14,095 nt of DNA from Schleiferiaceae bacterium (GCA_023260615.1 JALQUY010000022.1:1-14095); one strand, 5' to 3'; counted from the first letter of the stretch, positions 1 to 8,004 are shown. Translations and numbers: made by a program. Notes: generated by a model not told the origin, from the letters alone.

Positions 1-1281
1 GATCTGAGTCATCGCTTCTGTGACAAAATCGGAAAATTGCATCTCGACCATCGCCTTATACCCTTCCACGCTCAATCCCACCCCAGCGCCTACAATGGCC
101 GATTCACAAAGTGGTGTGTTTCGGACGCGGTCTTTGCCATAGGTGTCGCTAAAACCTTCCGTAGCCTTAAAAACACCGCCGTAATCCGCAATATCCTGGC
201 CCATGTACACCAAATTGGAATGGCGTTCGAGGGCCGTGCCAAGCGCATCGTGGATAGCATCAATGAGACGCATTTTTTTAACGGGACCACCCGACGGTGC
301 TGGCAGGATCGAATCTACCGGAGCGAATACATCACTTAGCTCTGCCTGTGCATGGTATTCAGGCGCTGGTTCTTCCAGGGCTGCATTTAGCTCTTCCAGC
401 ACCGTTTTATGGCAAAATTCTTCCACGTCGCGTAGACGATCTTCGGTCATCCAACCTTGGGCTAAAACCTGTGCTCGAAATCGATCCACAGGATCCTTCT
501 CCTTCCAAGAATCGATTAGGCCATCGGGGTAATATTTCGTTCCGGAGGCCTCTTCGTGGCCGCGCATTCGGAACGTTACGCATTCTAGCAAAATCGGGCG
601 TGGATTTTCGCGAATGGAATCAGTCAACGTTTTCGTCATCGAAAAGACCGCCTCGAAATCGTTTCCATCCACCTGATGGGCTTCCATTCCATAAGCAGGG
701 CCCTTCACGGTAAACGAATCGAAGACAAATTGCTCTTTGGAGGGCGTCGACAGCCCCCATTGATTGTTCTCCACCACAATGAGGACGGGAAGTTGCCAAA
801 CCGCTGCCACATTTAGTGCCTCGTGAAAATCGCCTTCAGAAGCACCTCCATCCCCCGTGTAGACTAGGACGCATTTTTGCTCCCCACGGAGTTTTCGGGC
901 CAAAGCCAACCCATCGGCCACCCCTAATTGAGGACCGAGGTGACTAATCATCCCAAAAATCTTGTGCTCCGTGCTGCCAAAGTGGAACGAACGATCCCTA
1001 CCCTTGGTAAAACCCGTTTTTTTGCCCTGAAATTGGGCAAAAAGCTTCTGCAAGGGAATGTCGCGGGACGTGAATACACCCAAGTTTCGGTGCATGGTAC
1101 AAATCCACTCATCCGTGTCCATGGCAAGCGCCGTACCCACGGACACCGCTTCTTGACCATACGAGGAGAACCACTTCGAAATACGGCCTTGTCGGAGCGC
1201 GATCAGCATGCGCTCTTCAACGGCGCGAGGTAAAAAAAGGGCGGTATAAAGAGCTTCGGCGTTTTGGGCGGTGAATTCCAT
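1..1281 (-). CDS. 2-oxo-acid dehydrogenase E1, fused alpha and beta subunits (3' end cut by window edge)
   Basis: Thiamine-diphosphate-dependent E1 of a branched-chain-type 2-oxo-acid dehydrogenase complex; it decarboxylates the 2-oxo acid and acylates the lipoyl group of E2 in the cytoplasm. Reading the minus strand from the ATG at 1281 gives 427 codons without a stop. The E1-alpha part covers about residues 1-320. The ThDP motif starts GDGGASEGDFHEAL at residue 143 and ends ENN at 171-173, followed by the loop MRGHEEASGTKYYP around 239-252. A Pro/Ala linker near 320-335 leads into the E1-beta part (MRLIDAIHDALG at 337, then GQDIADYGGVF and NTPLCESAIVGAGVGLS). Fused forms of this kind are common in Bacteroidota and usually run about 650-700 residues, so roughly 230-270 should lie beyond the left edge. 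Divergent from the oxygenase gene. Substrate (branched-chain versus pyruvate/acetoin) cannot be settled from this fragment. Confidence 0.9.
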   Translation of the reverse strand, partial: MEFTAQNAEALYTALFLPRAVEERMLIALRQGRISKWFSSYGQEAVSVGTALAMDTDEWICTMHRNLGVFTSRDIPLQKLFAQFQGKKTGFTKGRDRSFHFGSTEHKIFGMISHLGPQLGVADGLALARKLRGEQKCVLVYTGDGGASEGDFHEALNVAAVWQLPVLIVVENNQWGLSTPSKEQFVFDSFTVKGPAYGMEAHQVDGNDFEAVFSMTKTLTDSIRENPRPILLECVTFRMRGHEEASGTKYYPDGLIDSWKEKDPVDRFRAQVLAQGWMTEDRLRDVEEFCHKTVLEELNAALEEPAPEYHAQAELSDVFAPVDSILPAPSGGPVKKMRLIDAIHDALGTALERHSNLVYMGQDIADYGGVFKATEGFSDTYGKDRVRNTPLCESAIVGAGVGLSVEGYKAMVEMQFSDFVTEAMTQI

Positions 1282-1325
1282 ACGTGTCTAAAGGCTGTGT
1301 AGTAGCACAAAGGTGAGGCAGGAAG

Positions 1326-1333
1326 TACCTTTG
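1326..1333 (+). promoter_or_regulatory. Bacteroidota -7 element (TACCTTTG) for the oxygenase gene
   Basis: TACCTTTG is an exact match to the Bacteroidota housekeeping -7 consensus TAnnTTTG. Its last base is only four bases before the ATG at 1338, so the transcript would begin at or next to the start codon (leaderless). I see no TTG at the usual -33 distance. The call rests on the -7 match and its place in a 56-base divergent gap. Confidence 0.5.
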
Positions 1334-1337
1334 TCGT

Positions 1338-2264
1338 ATGAAACTGCAGACACTTAACCTCGAGAACTTTGTGAACGGCGACGCTTCTAGCCGCCAGTCC
1401 TTTGTCGACCAACTGGGTTCAACCTTTGCAACCACAGGTTTTGCGGCCATCGAAGGCCATGGTTTTTCCAATGAAGAACGTGCGGCCTTGACGCACGTAG
1501 TAGAATCTTTTTTTCATCAGAGCACCGAGGACAAGATGCGGTCTCATTTGCCAAATGCCAAGGGCCAGCGCGGGTACACACCGTTTGGAGTGGAACACGC
1601 GAAAGGTGAAAGCAAACCTGACCTTAAAGAGTTCTACCAATGGGGCCCTATGAATGCATCCGAACGCGGCTTGATGCCCAACGTTCTGGTACCCCATGTA
1701 GCGGGATTGGACAGTACCGTGAAGGCCGCCTACGAAAAACTCGAAAGTGTCGGCCGCAATCTGCTACGCGCAATCGCCTTGCACTTAGAATTGCCCGAAA
1801 GTTATTTTGACGCCTACCTCAACCAAGGTCATTCTATTTTCCGCGCCATCCATTACCCTGGCCAAGAAAAGGCCGTAGAGGGAATCCGCGCCGCAGCACA
1901 CGAAGACATCAACCTTATCACCTTACTGATGGGCGCATCCGCAGAAGGACTGGAGCTCCTCTCCAAAGAAGGAGAATGGCTGCCGATCCACGTAACGGCG
2001 GAAGTGCTTGTAATCAACGTTGGGGATATGCTCCAGCGCTTGACCAACAACAAATTGCGCAGCACGACACACCGTGTGGTCAACCCTCCTGCTGAAAAAT
2101 GCCACCTCCCCCGCTTCTCCATGCCCTTCTTTGTGCATCCTGCGGAGGATATGCCACTTAACTGCTTGGATTTCTGTATTACGGAGGAAAATCCCAAAGC
2201 ATTTGAAGACATCACGGCGGGTGCATACTTGCATGAGCGCCTGGTGGAAATCGGCTTGGCGTAG
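1338..2264 (+). CDS. Isopenicillin N synthase-family Fe(II)/2-oxoglutarate oxygenase
   Basis: 308-residue non-heme iron oxygenase. The iron triad is visible: HED at 188-190 (H188, D190) and the distal H245 in STTHRVVNP. R259 and S261 in PRFSMPFF match the RxS pair that binds the 2-oxoglutarate carboxylate. The N-terminal DIOX_N-type region (about 1-110) includes TTGFAAIEGHGFS, typical of isopenicillin-N-synthase/plant dioxygenase relatives. Length fits bacterial members (about 300-350). The substrate cannot be read from sequence; such proteins are often over-annotated as isopenicillin N synthase, and nothing here suggests beta-lactam synthesis. The stop lies three bases before trmD, so the two are probably co-transcribed. 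The start follows a -7 element by four bases. Family call strong, function open. Confidence 0.9.
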   Translation: MKLQTLNLENFVNGDASSRQSFVDQLGSTFATTGFAAIEGHGFSNEERAALTHVVESFFHQSTEDKMRSHLPNAKGQRGYTPFGVEHAKGESKPDLKEFYQWGPMNASERGLMPNVLVPHVAGLDSTVKAAYEKLESVGRNLLRAIALHLELPESYFDAYLNQGHSIFRAIHYPGQEKAVEGIRAAAHEDINLITLLMGASAEGLELLSKEGEWLPIHVTAEVLVINVGDMLQRLTNNKLRSTTHRVVNPPAEKCHLPRFSMPFFVHPAEDMPLNCLDFCITEENPKAFEDITAGAYLHERLVEIGLA

Positions 2265-2267
2265 TCC

Positions 2268-2945
2268 ATGCGGATTGACATTATCACCGTTCTCCCGGAG
2301 CTCATTCGGAGTCCCTTTGAAGCGAGCATCTTAAAGCGTGCTCAGCAGAAAGGCATCGCGGAAGTGCATTTGCACGACCTGAAAGCCTTTGGTATGGGCA
2401 AACACAAACAGGTGGACGATTACTCTTTTGGCGGCAATGCGGGCATGGTGCTTCGGCCCGAACCGCTTTTTGCCTGCATTGAATCCTTGCAGGCCGAACG
2501 TTCCTACGACGCCATTATCTACACCACTCCGGACGGCAAGCGCTTTGATCAGAAGGACGCCAACCAGCTTTCCCTGCTGGGCAACGTTCTCATTATCTGC
2601 GGCCATTACAAGGGGATTGACCAGCGTGTTCGAGATCACTTTGTGACCCATGAGATTAGCATTGGGGATTACGTTTTGAGCGGGGGCGAATTAGCCGCGG
2701 CTGTGATTTCTGACGCACTCATTCGCCTGATTCCAGGTGTTTTAAATGATGAAACCTCCGCTTTAACAGATTCCTTCCAGGACGATCTACTCGCCCCTCC
2801 CGTGTACACGCGTCCGGCGGAGTTTCGCGGCATGACCGTTCCTGATGTTCTGACCTCAGGCCACGCCAAGAAGATCGAAGAATGGAACCATGCACAGGCC
2901 CTAGCCCGCACCCAAGAGCGCCGTCCCGATTTATTGGGTGAGTAA
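2268..2945 (+). CDS. trmD: tRNA (guanine-N1)-methyltransferase TrmD
   Basis: Methylates G37 of tRNAs reading CNN codons, using S-adenosylmethionine, which protects the reading frame during translation. The 225-residue protein is slightly shorter than E. coli TrmD (255). SPOUT trefoil-knot motifs are present in order: DDYSFGGNAGMVLRPEP at 50-66, CGHYKGIDQRV at 111-121, EISIGDYVLSGGEL at 129-142, then DSFQDDLL with the catalytic-type Asp168, and YTRPAEFRGMTVPDVLTSGH at 180-199. It starts three bases after the oxygenase stop and has no promoter of its own that I can see. rplS follows after 138 bases, keeping the widespread trmD-rplS order. The usual partner genes rpsP and rimM are not upstream here; the oxygenase occupies that place. 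Confidence 0.97.
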   Translation: MRIDIITVLPELIRSPFEASILKRAQQKGIAEVHLHDLKAFGMGKHKQVDDYSFGGNAGMVLRPEPLFACIESLQAERSYDAIIYTTPDGKRFDQKDANQLSLLGNVLIICGHYKGIDQRVRDHFVTHEISIGDYVLSGGELAAAVISDALIRLIPGVLNDETSALTDSFQDDLLAPPVYTRPAEFRGMTVPDVLTSGHAKKIEEWNHAQALARTQERRPDLLGE

Positions 2946-2982
2946 AGCCTGCTAGACCCGCTCAACCTAAGCGATTTAATCC

Positions 2983-2990
2983 TATATTTG
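2983..2990 (+). promoter_or_regulatory. Bacteroidota -7 element (TATATTTG) for rplS
   Basis: TATATTTG matches TAnnTTTG exactly and sits in the trmD-rplS gap. It would start an rplS mRNA at about 2995-2998 with a leader of roughly 85-110 bases. No clear TTG lies at the -33 distance. It implies rplS can be transcribed apart from trmD. Confidence 0.5.
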
Positions 2991-2993
2991 CGC

Positions 2994-3005
2994 CCTCCTA
3001 GGAGG
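2994..3005. repeat. 12-bp perfect palindrome containing AGGAGG
   Basis: CCTCCTAGGAGG is self-complementary. Its right half is a full-strength Shine-Dalgarno (AGGAGG), five bases before an ATG at 3010. The predicted start of transcription falls inside the left half, so it could act as a DNA operator, as a hairpin hiding the ribosome site in a read-through transcript from trmD, or by chance as neither. Confidence 0.4.
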
Positions 3006-3009
3006 AAGT

Positions 3010-3087
3010 ATGTGCTTTGCACAACGCCAAACAGGAGTTTTGCGACGCCAACCTCTGGCCAAAGTGGTGTACGTTGACGATCGATGA
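3010..3087 (+). CDS. Possible 25-codon leader peptide upstream of rplS
   Basis: A small ORF encodes 25 residues beginning MCFAQRQTGVL and ending YVDDR. It is preceded at five bases by AGGAGG, the best ribosome-binding site in the window, in a genome that otherwise shows almost none. Its TGA (3085-3087) overlaps the ATG at 3084 as ATGA, the usual arrangement for translational coupling to the next gene. The peptide resembles nothing I recognise, and it could be a fortuitous ORF in an untranslated leader. A short hairpin, GCCA at 3047-3050 with TGGC at 3056-3059, lies inside it. If translated, it would link rplS expression to ribosome passage over the leader. Confidence 0.35.
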   Translation: MCFAQRQTGVLRRQPLAKVVYVDDR

Positions 3088-3455
3088 ACGCATTAAATGC
3101 AAGAACCATGGACCTGATTAAATACGTCCAAGAAAAGTATGTAGAGACCAAAGAGTTCCCCAGCTTCCAAGCGGGTGATACCATCACGGTGTACTACAAG
3201 ATTCGTGAAGGTGAAAAGACGCGTACGCAGTTCTTCCGCGGCGACGTCCTCCAGCGCAGTGGCTCTGGTGTAACGGAAACCTTTACCATCCGTAAAATGT
3301 CTGGCAACATCGGCGTGGAGCGTATCTTCCCGGTGAACATGCCCAACCTGGAGAAAATCGAGGTGAACAAGCGTGGTAAAGTACGTCGCGCACGTATCTT
3401 CTACCAGCGTGAGCGCACTGGTAAGTCTGCACGTATCAAAGAGCGTCGCGGATAA
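3084..3455 (+). CDS. rplS: 50S ribosomal protein L19
   Basis: Ribosomal protein bL19, a structural part of the large subunit near the 30S-50S interface. Diagnostic stretches are FQAGDTITVYYKIREGEKTR at 28-47, ETFTIRKMSGNIGVERIFP at 65-83 and KVRRARIFYQRERTGKSARI at 99-118. Two starts are possible. The ATG at 3084 gives 123 residues and overlaps the stop of the small upstream ORF as ATGA. The ATG at 3108 gives 115 residues beginning MDLIKYVQEKY, which fits the usual family N-terminus and length better. I list the longer form because of the overlap, but the family comparison makes 3108 a serious alternative. A strong terminator follows within 25 bases. Confidence 0.95.
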   Translation: MNALNARTMDLIKYVQEKYVETKEFPSFQAGDTITVYYKIREGEKTRTQFFRGDVLQRSGSGVTETFTIRKMSGNIGVERIFPVNMPNLEKIEVNKRGKVRRARIFYQRERTGKSARIKERRG

Positions 3456-3477
3456 GCCGAAAGGCATCCAGAAACTT

Positions 3478-3504
3478 AAAAGGCCCCACTCGGGGCCTTT
3501 TTTT
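3478..3504 (+). terminator. Rho-independent terminator after rplS
   Basis: A ten-base-pair stem (AAAAGGCCCC at 3478-3487 with GGGGCCTTTT at 3492-3501) closes a four-base loop and runs into seven Ts (3498-3504). It ends the oxygenase-trmD-rplS transcript. On the minus strand the stem is followed by only four Ts, so it may also weakly end the convergent OmpA transcript. Confidence 0.9.
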
Positions 3505-3541
3505 ATGCGTACACAATTGGGGGTGGTTGGATACCCCTCCT

Positions 3542-5485
3542 CTACTTGGTGAGCACTTGGAAGACGGTGCGGCGGTTCTTAGCACGGCCTTCGGGCAGGC
3601 GGTTGTCTGCAACCGGTTGGCTATCGCCATAGCCTTTGGCACGCATTTGAGCCGCCGGAACGCCTTGACTCAACAGATAGGCTTGCACGGCCTCTGCGCG
3701 GCGTTGCGAAAGAACTTGATTGTCTCCGGAGCGCCCCACGTTGTCGGTATGCCCTTGCAACTCAATAGTCATAGAAGGATGCGCTTGGAGGTAGGCCACA
3801 AAGGGGGCCAACGAGGCTTTGTCCAGGGCGGACATTTGGTAGCTGTTGGTTGCGAATTGAATTGAATTCAAGGAGAAGCTCTCGCCCACTTCTAAACGCT
3901 TTGCCTCGAGCAAGGGCACTTCTGCCTCCTCGTCTCGAGGATCTACTTCGATGCGTACCGCCGTGTAGCCGATTTCAGGGTTCTCCACGCTAATGACGTA
4001 ATCCGCGGCATTTGGAGTAGCCAGGACAGCGGTATAGGTTCCACTCGCTGCATCCACCCGAACGCGCGTAATCTCCCTCGTTTGAAGATTCTCGATGCGC
4101 AGACTCACCCCATCGGGCAGCACATCCGCCCCCTCGACCTTACCGGTCAAGAAGGTAACGGCATCTGCCGTCGCTGAAGCGGGCAAAGGAAAACCGTAAA
4201 AATCATAGCCCGAACCCGCAGGTAAGTCTCCTACCTTTTCATTGCTCGAGAAGTAGGCCATGGGGGATTTGGCCGCCACGGCGAAGCCCACTTCGGCACG
4301 CTCCGTGTTGATGGGGTAGCCTAAATTCTGCGGTCCAGATGGCCCCTGCAGATCCAGAACAAAAACGTCAAAATCCCCTAGACCCGGATGGCCGTTCGAA
4401 GAAAAGAAGAGGGTGTGCCCATCGGCATGCAAAAAAGGACTTTTCTCATCGTCTGGCGTATTCACCCGAGGCCCTAGGTTCTTCGCCTCGGACCAGGAAC
4501 CATCCGGCTGGCGGAGCACCTCATACAGGTCCAGGCCTCCGAATCCCCCTTTTCGGTTGGACGTGAAGATCAAGCGGTCGCCATTGGCCGAAAGCGTCGG
4601 CTGGCTCTCCCATGAGTCCGGCAAATTGACCGTCGGCAGGTCTTTAAAATCCAACCAAACGTCGTAGGTGTTTTGGACGAGGAAAATATCGCAATTGCGG
4701 TAGCCGCTCCCCAGGAGCTTGCAAGAGGTCAAAGCCATCCAGCGGTTATCGGCGGTCAAACTTGGGCCTCCTTCATTAAAGCCTTGATTAAACGGCGGAG
4801 CAAGCGGGGTGATTTCGATGACACCGTTTTCCGTTTGGCGACCGACGCAGAATTCTTCTTTGAGTCGTCGGATGGGTGCAGGGCCGCTTTTCCGGTCCAA
4901 AACTTCCTGCCTGCGCGTGAAGTACCATAGGTGCTCATCGGGGCTCAGAACGCCCAAGAATTCATCTGCGGGAGCATCGAGGCCTTGGATTCGGTAGGGT
5001 GCAAAGTCAATAGGATGCTGCTTGAGCGAGTCCACGACCGCCCAGGCCTTGACTTGGCGCTTGGCCTCCGCCACAAAGGGAGAACCTGCGGGGGCCGAAG
5101 CGATAAATTCCGCGAATAGCCGTTGAGCATCTGCCTGGCGGCCCTGCCCGGCCCACAGCGCGCCCAGCTTATAGCGCAAATCGGGACTGTAGTCGGGGCA
5201 AACCTGGTACACTTGGTCGAACAGCGAGGCCGCAGCTTCCGGACGGCCGGAGAGCAGGTTCCATTCCGCCGACAAATAGTGAAAGTGAATCCGTTGATCC
5301 GGTGACTTGCGTTCGATGGCGTTGAGGTACACGCGGCCCATGTTCACATCGGCACGATCTAAGGCTTGCTCCGCCTTGAGGACTTCGGCCGAAGGGGCGG
5401 GCGCCGCATCGCAGGAACCCAGCTCAACTTGGGCGCTCAAGGGTCCAGCCAACAAGGCCGCTACGAGGAAATAGGTAGACTTCAT
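3542..5485 (-). CDS. OmpA-family outer-membrane protein with TPR-like and PD40 propeller repeats
   Basis: Envelope protein expected to anchor the outer membrane to peptidoglycan. I start it at the ATG at 5485 (647 residues), because that ATG overlaps the symporter stop as ATGA and gives a clean signal peptide, MKSTYFLVAALLAGPLSAQ; an in-frame ATG at 5494 would add three residues. Positions from 5485: helical TPR-like region about 35-150; PD40/WD40-like repeats about 240-435 (SQPTLSANGDRLIFTSNRKG, KSPFLHADGHTLFFSSNG, YFSSN); a carboxypeptidase-regulatory-like beta segment about 445-515; OmpA C-terminal domain about 540-647. The OmpA domain has the peptidoglycan-binding pattern GHTDNVG, LSQRRAEAV and NRRTVF (Asp581 and Arg596 likely contact diaminopimelate). 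This architecture is common in Bacteroidota. Last gene of the aroC-symporter operon. Confidence 0.93.
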   Translation of the reverse strand: MKSTYFLVAALLAGPLSAQVELGSCDAAPAPSAEVLKAEQALDRADVNMGRVYLNAIERKSPDQRIHFHYLSAEWNLLSGRPEAAASLFDQVYQVCPDYSPDLRYKLGALWAGQGRQADAQRLFAEFIASAPAGSPFVAEAKRQVKAWAVVDSLKQHPIDFAPYRIQGLDAPADEFLGVLSPDEHLWYFTRRQEVLDRKSGPAPIRRLKEEFCVGRQTENGVIEITPLAPPFNQGFNEGGPSLTADNRWMALTSCKLLGSGYRNCDIFLVQNTYDVWLDFKDLPTVNLPDSWESQPTLSANGDRLIFTSNRKGGFGGLDLYEVLRQPDGSWSEAKNLGPRVNTPDDEKSPFLHADGHTLFFSSNGHPGLGDFDVFVLDLQGPSGPQNLGYPINTERAEVGFAVAAKSPMAYFSSNEKVGDLPAGSGYDFYGFPLPASATADAVTFLTGKVEGADVLPDGVSLRIENLQTREITRVRVDAASGTYTAVLATPNAADYVISVENPEIGYTAVRIEVDPRDEEAEVPLLEAKRLEVGESFSLNSIQFATNSYQMSALDKASLAPFVAYLQAHPSMTIELQGHTDNVGRSGDNQVLSQRRAEAVQAYLLSQGVPAAQMRAKGYGDSQPVADNRLPEGRAKNRRTVFQVLTK

Positions 5486-6879
5486 CCGCCCCATTGGCCT
5501 TCAGATTCGGCCACAGCCACGGCGACAGAGGCGTCGCCTGTGACGTTGATGACCGTTCGGCACATGTCCAAAATCCGGTCTACCGGGAAAATAATGGCTA
5601 TCCACGCAGGATTGAGGCCCACAGCATCGAGGACCATAATCAGCATGATCAGACCCGCAGAGGGAATCGCAGCAGCCCCAATGGAGGCCATCACCGCAGT
5701 AAACACGATGGTCATTTCCTGCGCTAAGCTCAGGTCCAGTCCGTGCAACTGCGCCAAAAACAAGACGGCCACTGCCTGGTAGAGGCTTGTGCCGTCCATG
5801 TTGACCGTAGCGCCAATGGGAAGGGTGAACTGTGAAATTTCCTCGCTCACTTTGAGATCGTCGTGCACGCAATCCATAGTCACAGGCAAGGTCGCAGCCG
5901 ATGAACTCGTACTGAAGGCCAGCAATTGGGCAGGACGGATGTTCTGGTGGAGAAAGGAGAAGGTTTTAAGCCAGGAGTAGCCTTTTTTTCGGATCGAAAG
6001 CCACACAATCGTTGGATAGACCAGCAACGCCATAACCAACAGCCCCCCTACCACGGTGAGCATATAGACGCTAAAGGAGGAGAAGAGTTCGACCAGGCGG
6101 CTGGGATCGTCGCCCGCCAACTTGGTCAAGGTGCTAGCCATCAAGGCGAATACAAAGAAGGGGGCGCCAATCATAACGATTTCCACCATTTTGATGAATA
6201 CCTGGGCGCTCTGGCTCATGAAGGCACGGAGGGTCTCGGTCCCGTCTTTGGGTAGCATAACAATGGCAATGCCAAAGAAGAGGCCAAAGAAGATCACCTG
6301 CAGCATCAAGGAATTGTTGAAGGCTAAGAAGATGTTGCTGGGAACAATGTCGACCAGGAAGGCCAAGGGTCCACGGTCAGATTCTGCGCGTGCCGCGGTG
6401 ATCTTGTCGGTCAAATCGCTGTCCGCAGCCTCCACAGGAAGACCCGCGAGACGGTCCGCATAAGCCGGGTTGCTGCTCCACCACTGCCCATCGGGCGAAG
6501 GCTTGTCGTTGGACTGCAGCCAGGCCTCAAAGCCCAGGCGGTTGTCTACGATTTGCGCTTCGGAGGCGTAGGTACCGGGCTGGGTGAGGTTGCCCAGCGC
6601 CAGACCGATCAAAATGGCGATGAGGGTCGTTCCCACATATAGCCCCAGGGCCTTGCCCCCGATGCGGCCCAACGCTTTGGGATCGCCCAGCTGTCCCACT
6701 CCGTCGATGATGCTAAAGAGCACCAAGGGAATGGCGATGAGTTTCAACGCATTGATGAAGATGGTGCCAAAGGGGGCGAGCCAATTTTGGGTAAAGGTGG
6801 CTCCGTTCCAGTAGGTGCTGGCCACAGCCCACACAATGCCCAGGACCATGCCCAGGATGATTTTTGTATGAAGTTTCAT
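5482..6879 (-). CDS. Dicarboxylate/amino-acid:cation symporter (GltP/DctA family)
   Basis: 465-residue inner-membrane transporter of the DAACS (glutamate transporter) fold. The HP1 serine motif is STSSSAATLPVT at 323-334, NMDGT lies at 360-364 in TM7, and HP2 follows at GAAAIPSAGL. TM8 has D434, D438, R441, T442, N445 and D449, with exactly the spacing of the substrate- and sodium-binding residues of archaeal GltPh (D390 to D405). Arg at 441 is the position that selects acidic side chains, so glutamate, aspartate or a C4-dicarboxylate is the likely substrate, driven by Na+ or H+. A hydrophilic insertion of about 65 residues (103-168), longer than in GltPh, lies in the loop after TM3. The start is one base after the aroC stop, and the stop overlaps the OmpA start as ATGA. 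Confidence 0.95.
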   Translation of the reverse strand: MKLHTKIILGMVLGIVWAVASTYWNGATFTQNWLAPFGTIFINALKLIAIPLVLFSIIDGVGQLGDPKALGRIGGKALGLYVGTTLIAILIGLALGNLTQPGTYASEAQIVDNRLGFEAWLQSNDKPSPDGQWWSSNPAYADRLAGLPVEAADSDLTDKITAARAESDRGPLAFLVDIVPSNIFLAFNNSLMLQVIFFGLFFGIAIVMLPKDGTETLRAFMSQSAQVFIKMVEIVMIGAPFFVFALMASTLTKLAGDDPSRLVELFSSFSVYMLTVVGGLLVMALLVYPTIVWLSIRKKGYSWLKTFSFLHQNIRPAQLLAFSTSSSAATLPVTMDCVHDDLKVSEEISQFTLPIGATVNMDGTSLYQAVAVLFLAQLHGLDLSLAQEMTIVFTAVMASIGAAAIPSAGLIMLIMVLDAVGLNPAWIAIIFPVDRILDMCRTVINVTGDASVAVAVAESEGQWGG

Positions 6880-6880
6880 A

Positions 6881-7969
6881 TCAAGCGTTTAGTTGATGGC
6901 GTTGCGCCAAATAAAAGTCCGCGAGCACAAGCGCTGTCATGGCTTCCACAATAGGCAGGGCGCGCGGCAAAACAGCGGGATCGTGGCGCCCTGTGATTTC
7001 TAGGGTCGTCGAATCGCCCTCGCGGGTGACCGTTTGTTGGGCTTGGCGGATGGAGGCAATAGGCTTGAAGGCCACGCTAAATTCCAGAGGCATACCGTTG
7101 GAAATTCCACCCTGTATACCGCCCGAATGATTGGTCGCCGTCTGCCCCACTCCCGTGAAGGCGTCGTTTTGCTGGCTTCCCGTGGAGTCTGAGCCGGCAA
7201 AACCGCTGCCAAATTCCACGCCTTTGGCCGCGTTAATGCCCAGCAAGGCATAGCCCAAACGCGCATGGAGCTTGTCAAAAACGGGTTCGCCCCAGCCCGC
7301 CGGAACACCTGCAACGTGGCAGCGAATCACTCCGCCTGCCGTATCGCCTGCGTCTTTAAGGGCCAGCAAAGCCGCTTCCATTTTTTCCGCCGTTTCTGGG
7401 TGCGGACAGCCGGTAGGGTGTAGAAAAGCCTTTGCCACGTCAAACTGTGCCGCCTCCGGGATGCCCACCCCTGCCATGCGCTGCACAAAGGCATGAATGT
7501 GCAGGTCAGCCGGTAAAAGGGCCTGAGCTAAGGCTCCGCCCACCACTCGGCAAACCGTTTCACGGGCGGAAGAACGACCGCCTCCTCGGTGGTCGCGCAG
7601 CCCGTACTTCGCTTCGTAGGTGTAGTCCGCATGCGAGGGGCGGTAGGTATTCGCCAAGGCATCGTAGTCCTTGGAATGCGCATCCGTATTGCGAATCACA
7701 AATCCAATGGGGGTGCCTAGGGTTTGACGGCGTCCTTGGGCATCGGCTTGAGGGTGAAAGCCGCTCAAGAACTCTACGGTATCGCTCTCTTTGCGCGCCG
7801 TGGTCAGCGCTCCTTGGCCTGGTTTGCGTCGATCTAGTGCCTCTTGAACGCGAGCGGTATCGACCCAAATGCCCGCCGGCATTCCGTCCACCACCCCACC
7901 CATGGCGCTTCCATGGGATTCGCCAAATGTGGTCAACCGAAAAATCTCGCCAAAGGTGTTGCCTGCCAT
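6881..7969 (-). CDS. aroC: Chorismate synthase
   Basis: Last step of the shikimate pathway: 5-enolpyruvylshikimate-3-phosphate to chorismate, needing reduced FMN as a non-consumed cofactor. The 362-residue length is typical. All three family signatures are present: GESHGSAMGGVVDGMPAG at 16-33, GGRSSARETVCRVVGG at 130-145, and RHDPAVLPRALPIVEAMTAL near the C-terminus. First gene of a minus-strand operon; the symporter ATG follows the stop after one base. A TATTTTTG promoter element lies five bases upstream of the ATG. Aromatic synthesis has no evident link to the two downstream genes, so the grouping may be only transcriptional convenience. Confidence 0.97.
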   Translation of the reverse strand: MAGNTFGEIFRLTTFGESHGSAMGGVVDGMPAGIWVDTARVQEALDRRKPGQGALTTARKESDTVEFLSGFHPQADAQGRRQTLGTPIGFVIRNTDAHSKDYDALANTYRPSHADYTYEAKYGLRDHRGGGRSSARETVCRVVGGALAQALLPADLHIHAFVQRMAGVGIPEAAQFDVAKAFLHPTGCPHPETAEKMEAALLALKDAGDTAGGVIRCHVAGVPAGWGEPVFDKLHARLGYALLGINAAKGVEFGSGFAGSDSTGSQQNDAFTGVGQTATNHSGGIQGGISNGMPLEFSVAFKPIASIRQAQQTVTREGDSTTLEITGRHDPAVLPRALPIVEAMTALVLADFYLAQRHQLNA

Positions 7970-7974
7970 ATCCT

Positions 7975-7982
7975 CAAAAATA
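7975..7982 (-). promoter_or_regulatory. Bacteroidota -7 element (TATTTTTG) for aroC
   Basis: On the minus strand TATTTTTG matches TAnnTTTG exactly and ends five bases before the aroC ATG at 7969, predicting a leaderless or almost leaderless mRNA. No TTG at the -33 distance was found. It lies in the 35-base gap shared with hutI. Confidence 0.5.
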
Positions 7983-7992
7983 CGCGATACCC

Positions 7993-8000
7993 TACCTTCG
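7993..8000 (+). promoter_or_regulatory. Possible -7 element (TACCTTCG) for hutI
   Basis: TACCTTCG differs from TAnnTTTG at one position and ends four bases before the hutI ATG at 8005, the same spacing as the exact match before the oxygenase gene. Weak on its own; the position in a 35-base divergent gap is the main support. Confidence 0.35.
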
Positions 8001-8004
8001 TTCC

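Noticed and set aside
1..1281. Two overlapping plus-strand frames (for example 297-713 and 928-1233) as small genes.
   Set aside because: They lie opposite the uninterrupted E1 reading frame, which carries the ThDP motif, and show no protein-like features.
1338..2264. Part of a beta-lactam biosynthesis cluster.
   Set aside because: Only the broad oxygenase family matches; no peptide synthetase, acyltransferase or resistance gene is nearby and the neighbours are trmD and rplS.
7432..8004. The hutI frame is open for 191 codons upstream of 8005, which would give a 610-residue protein.
   Set aside because: The extension lies entirely against aroC coding sequence and resembles no family sequence, and HutI proteins are about 400-420 residues, which the 8005 start gives.
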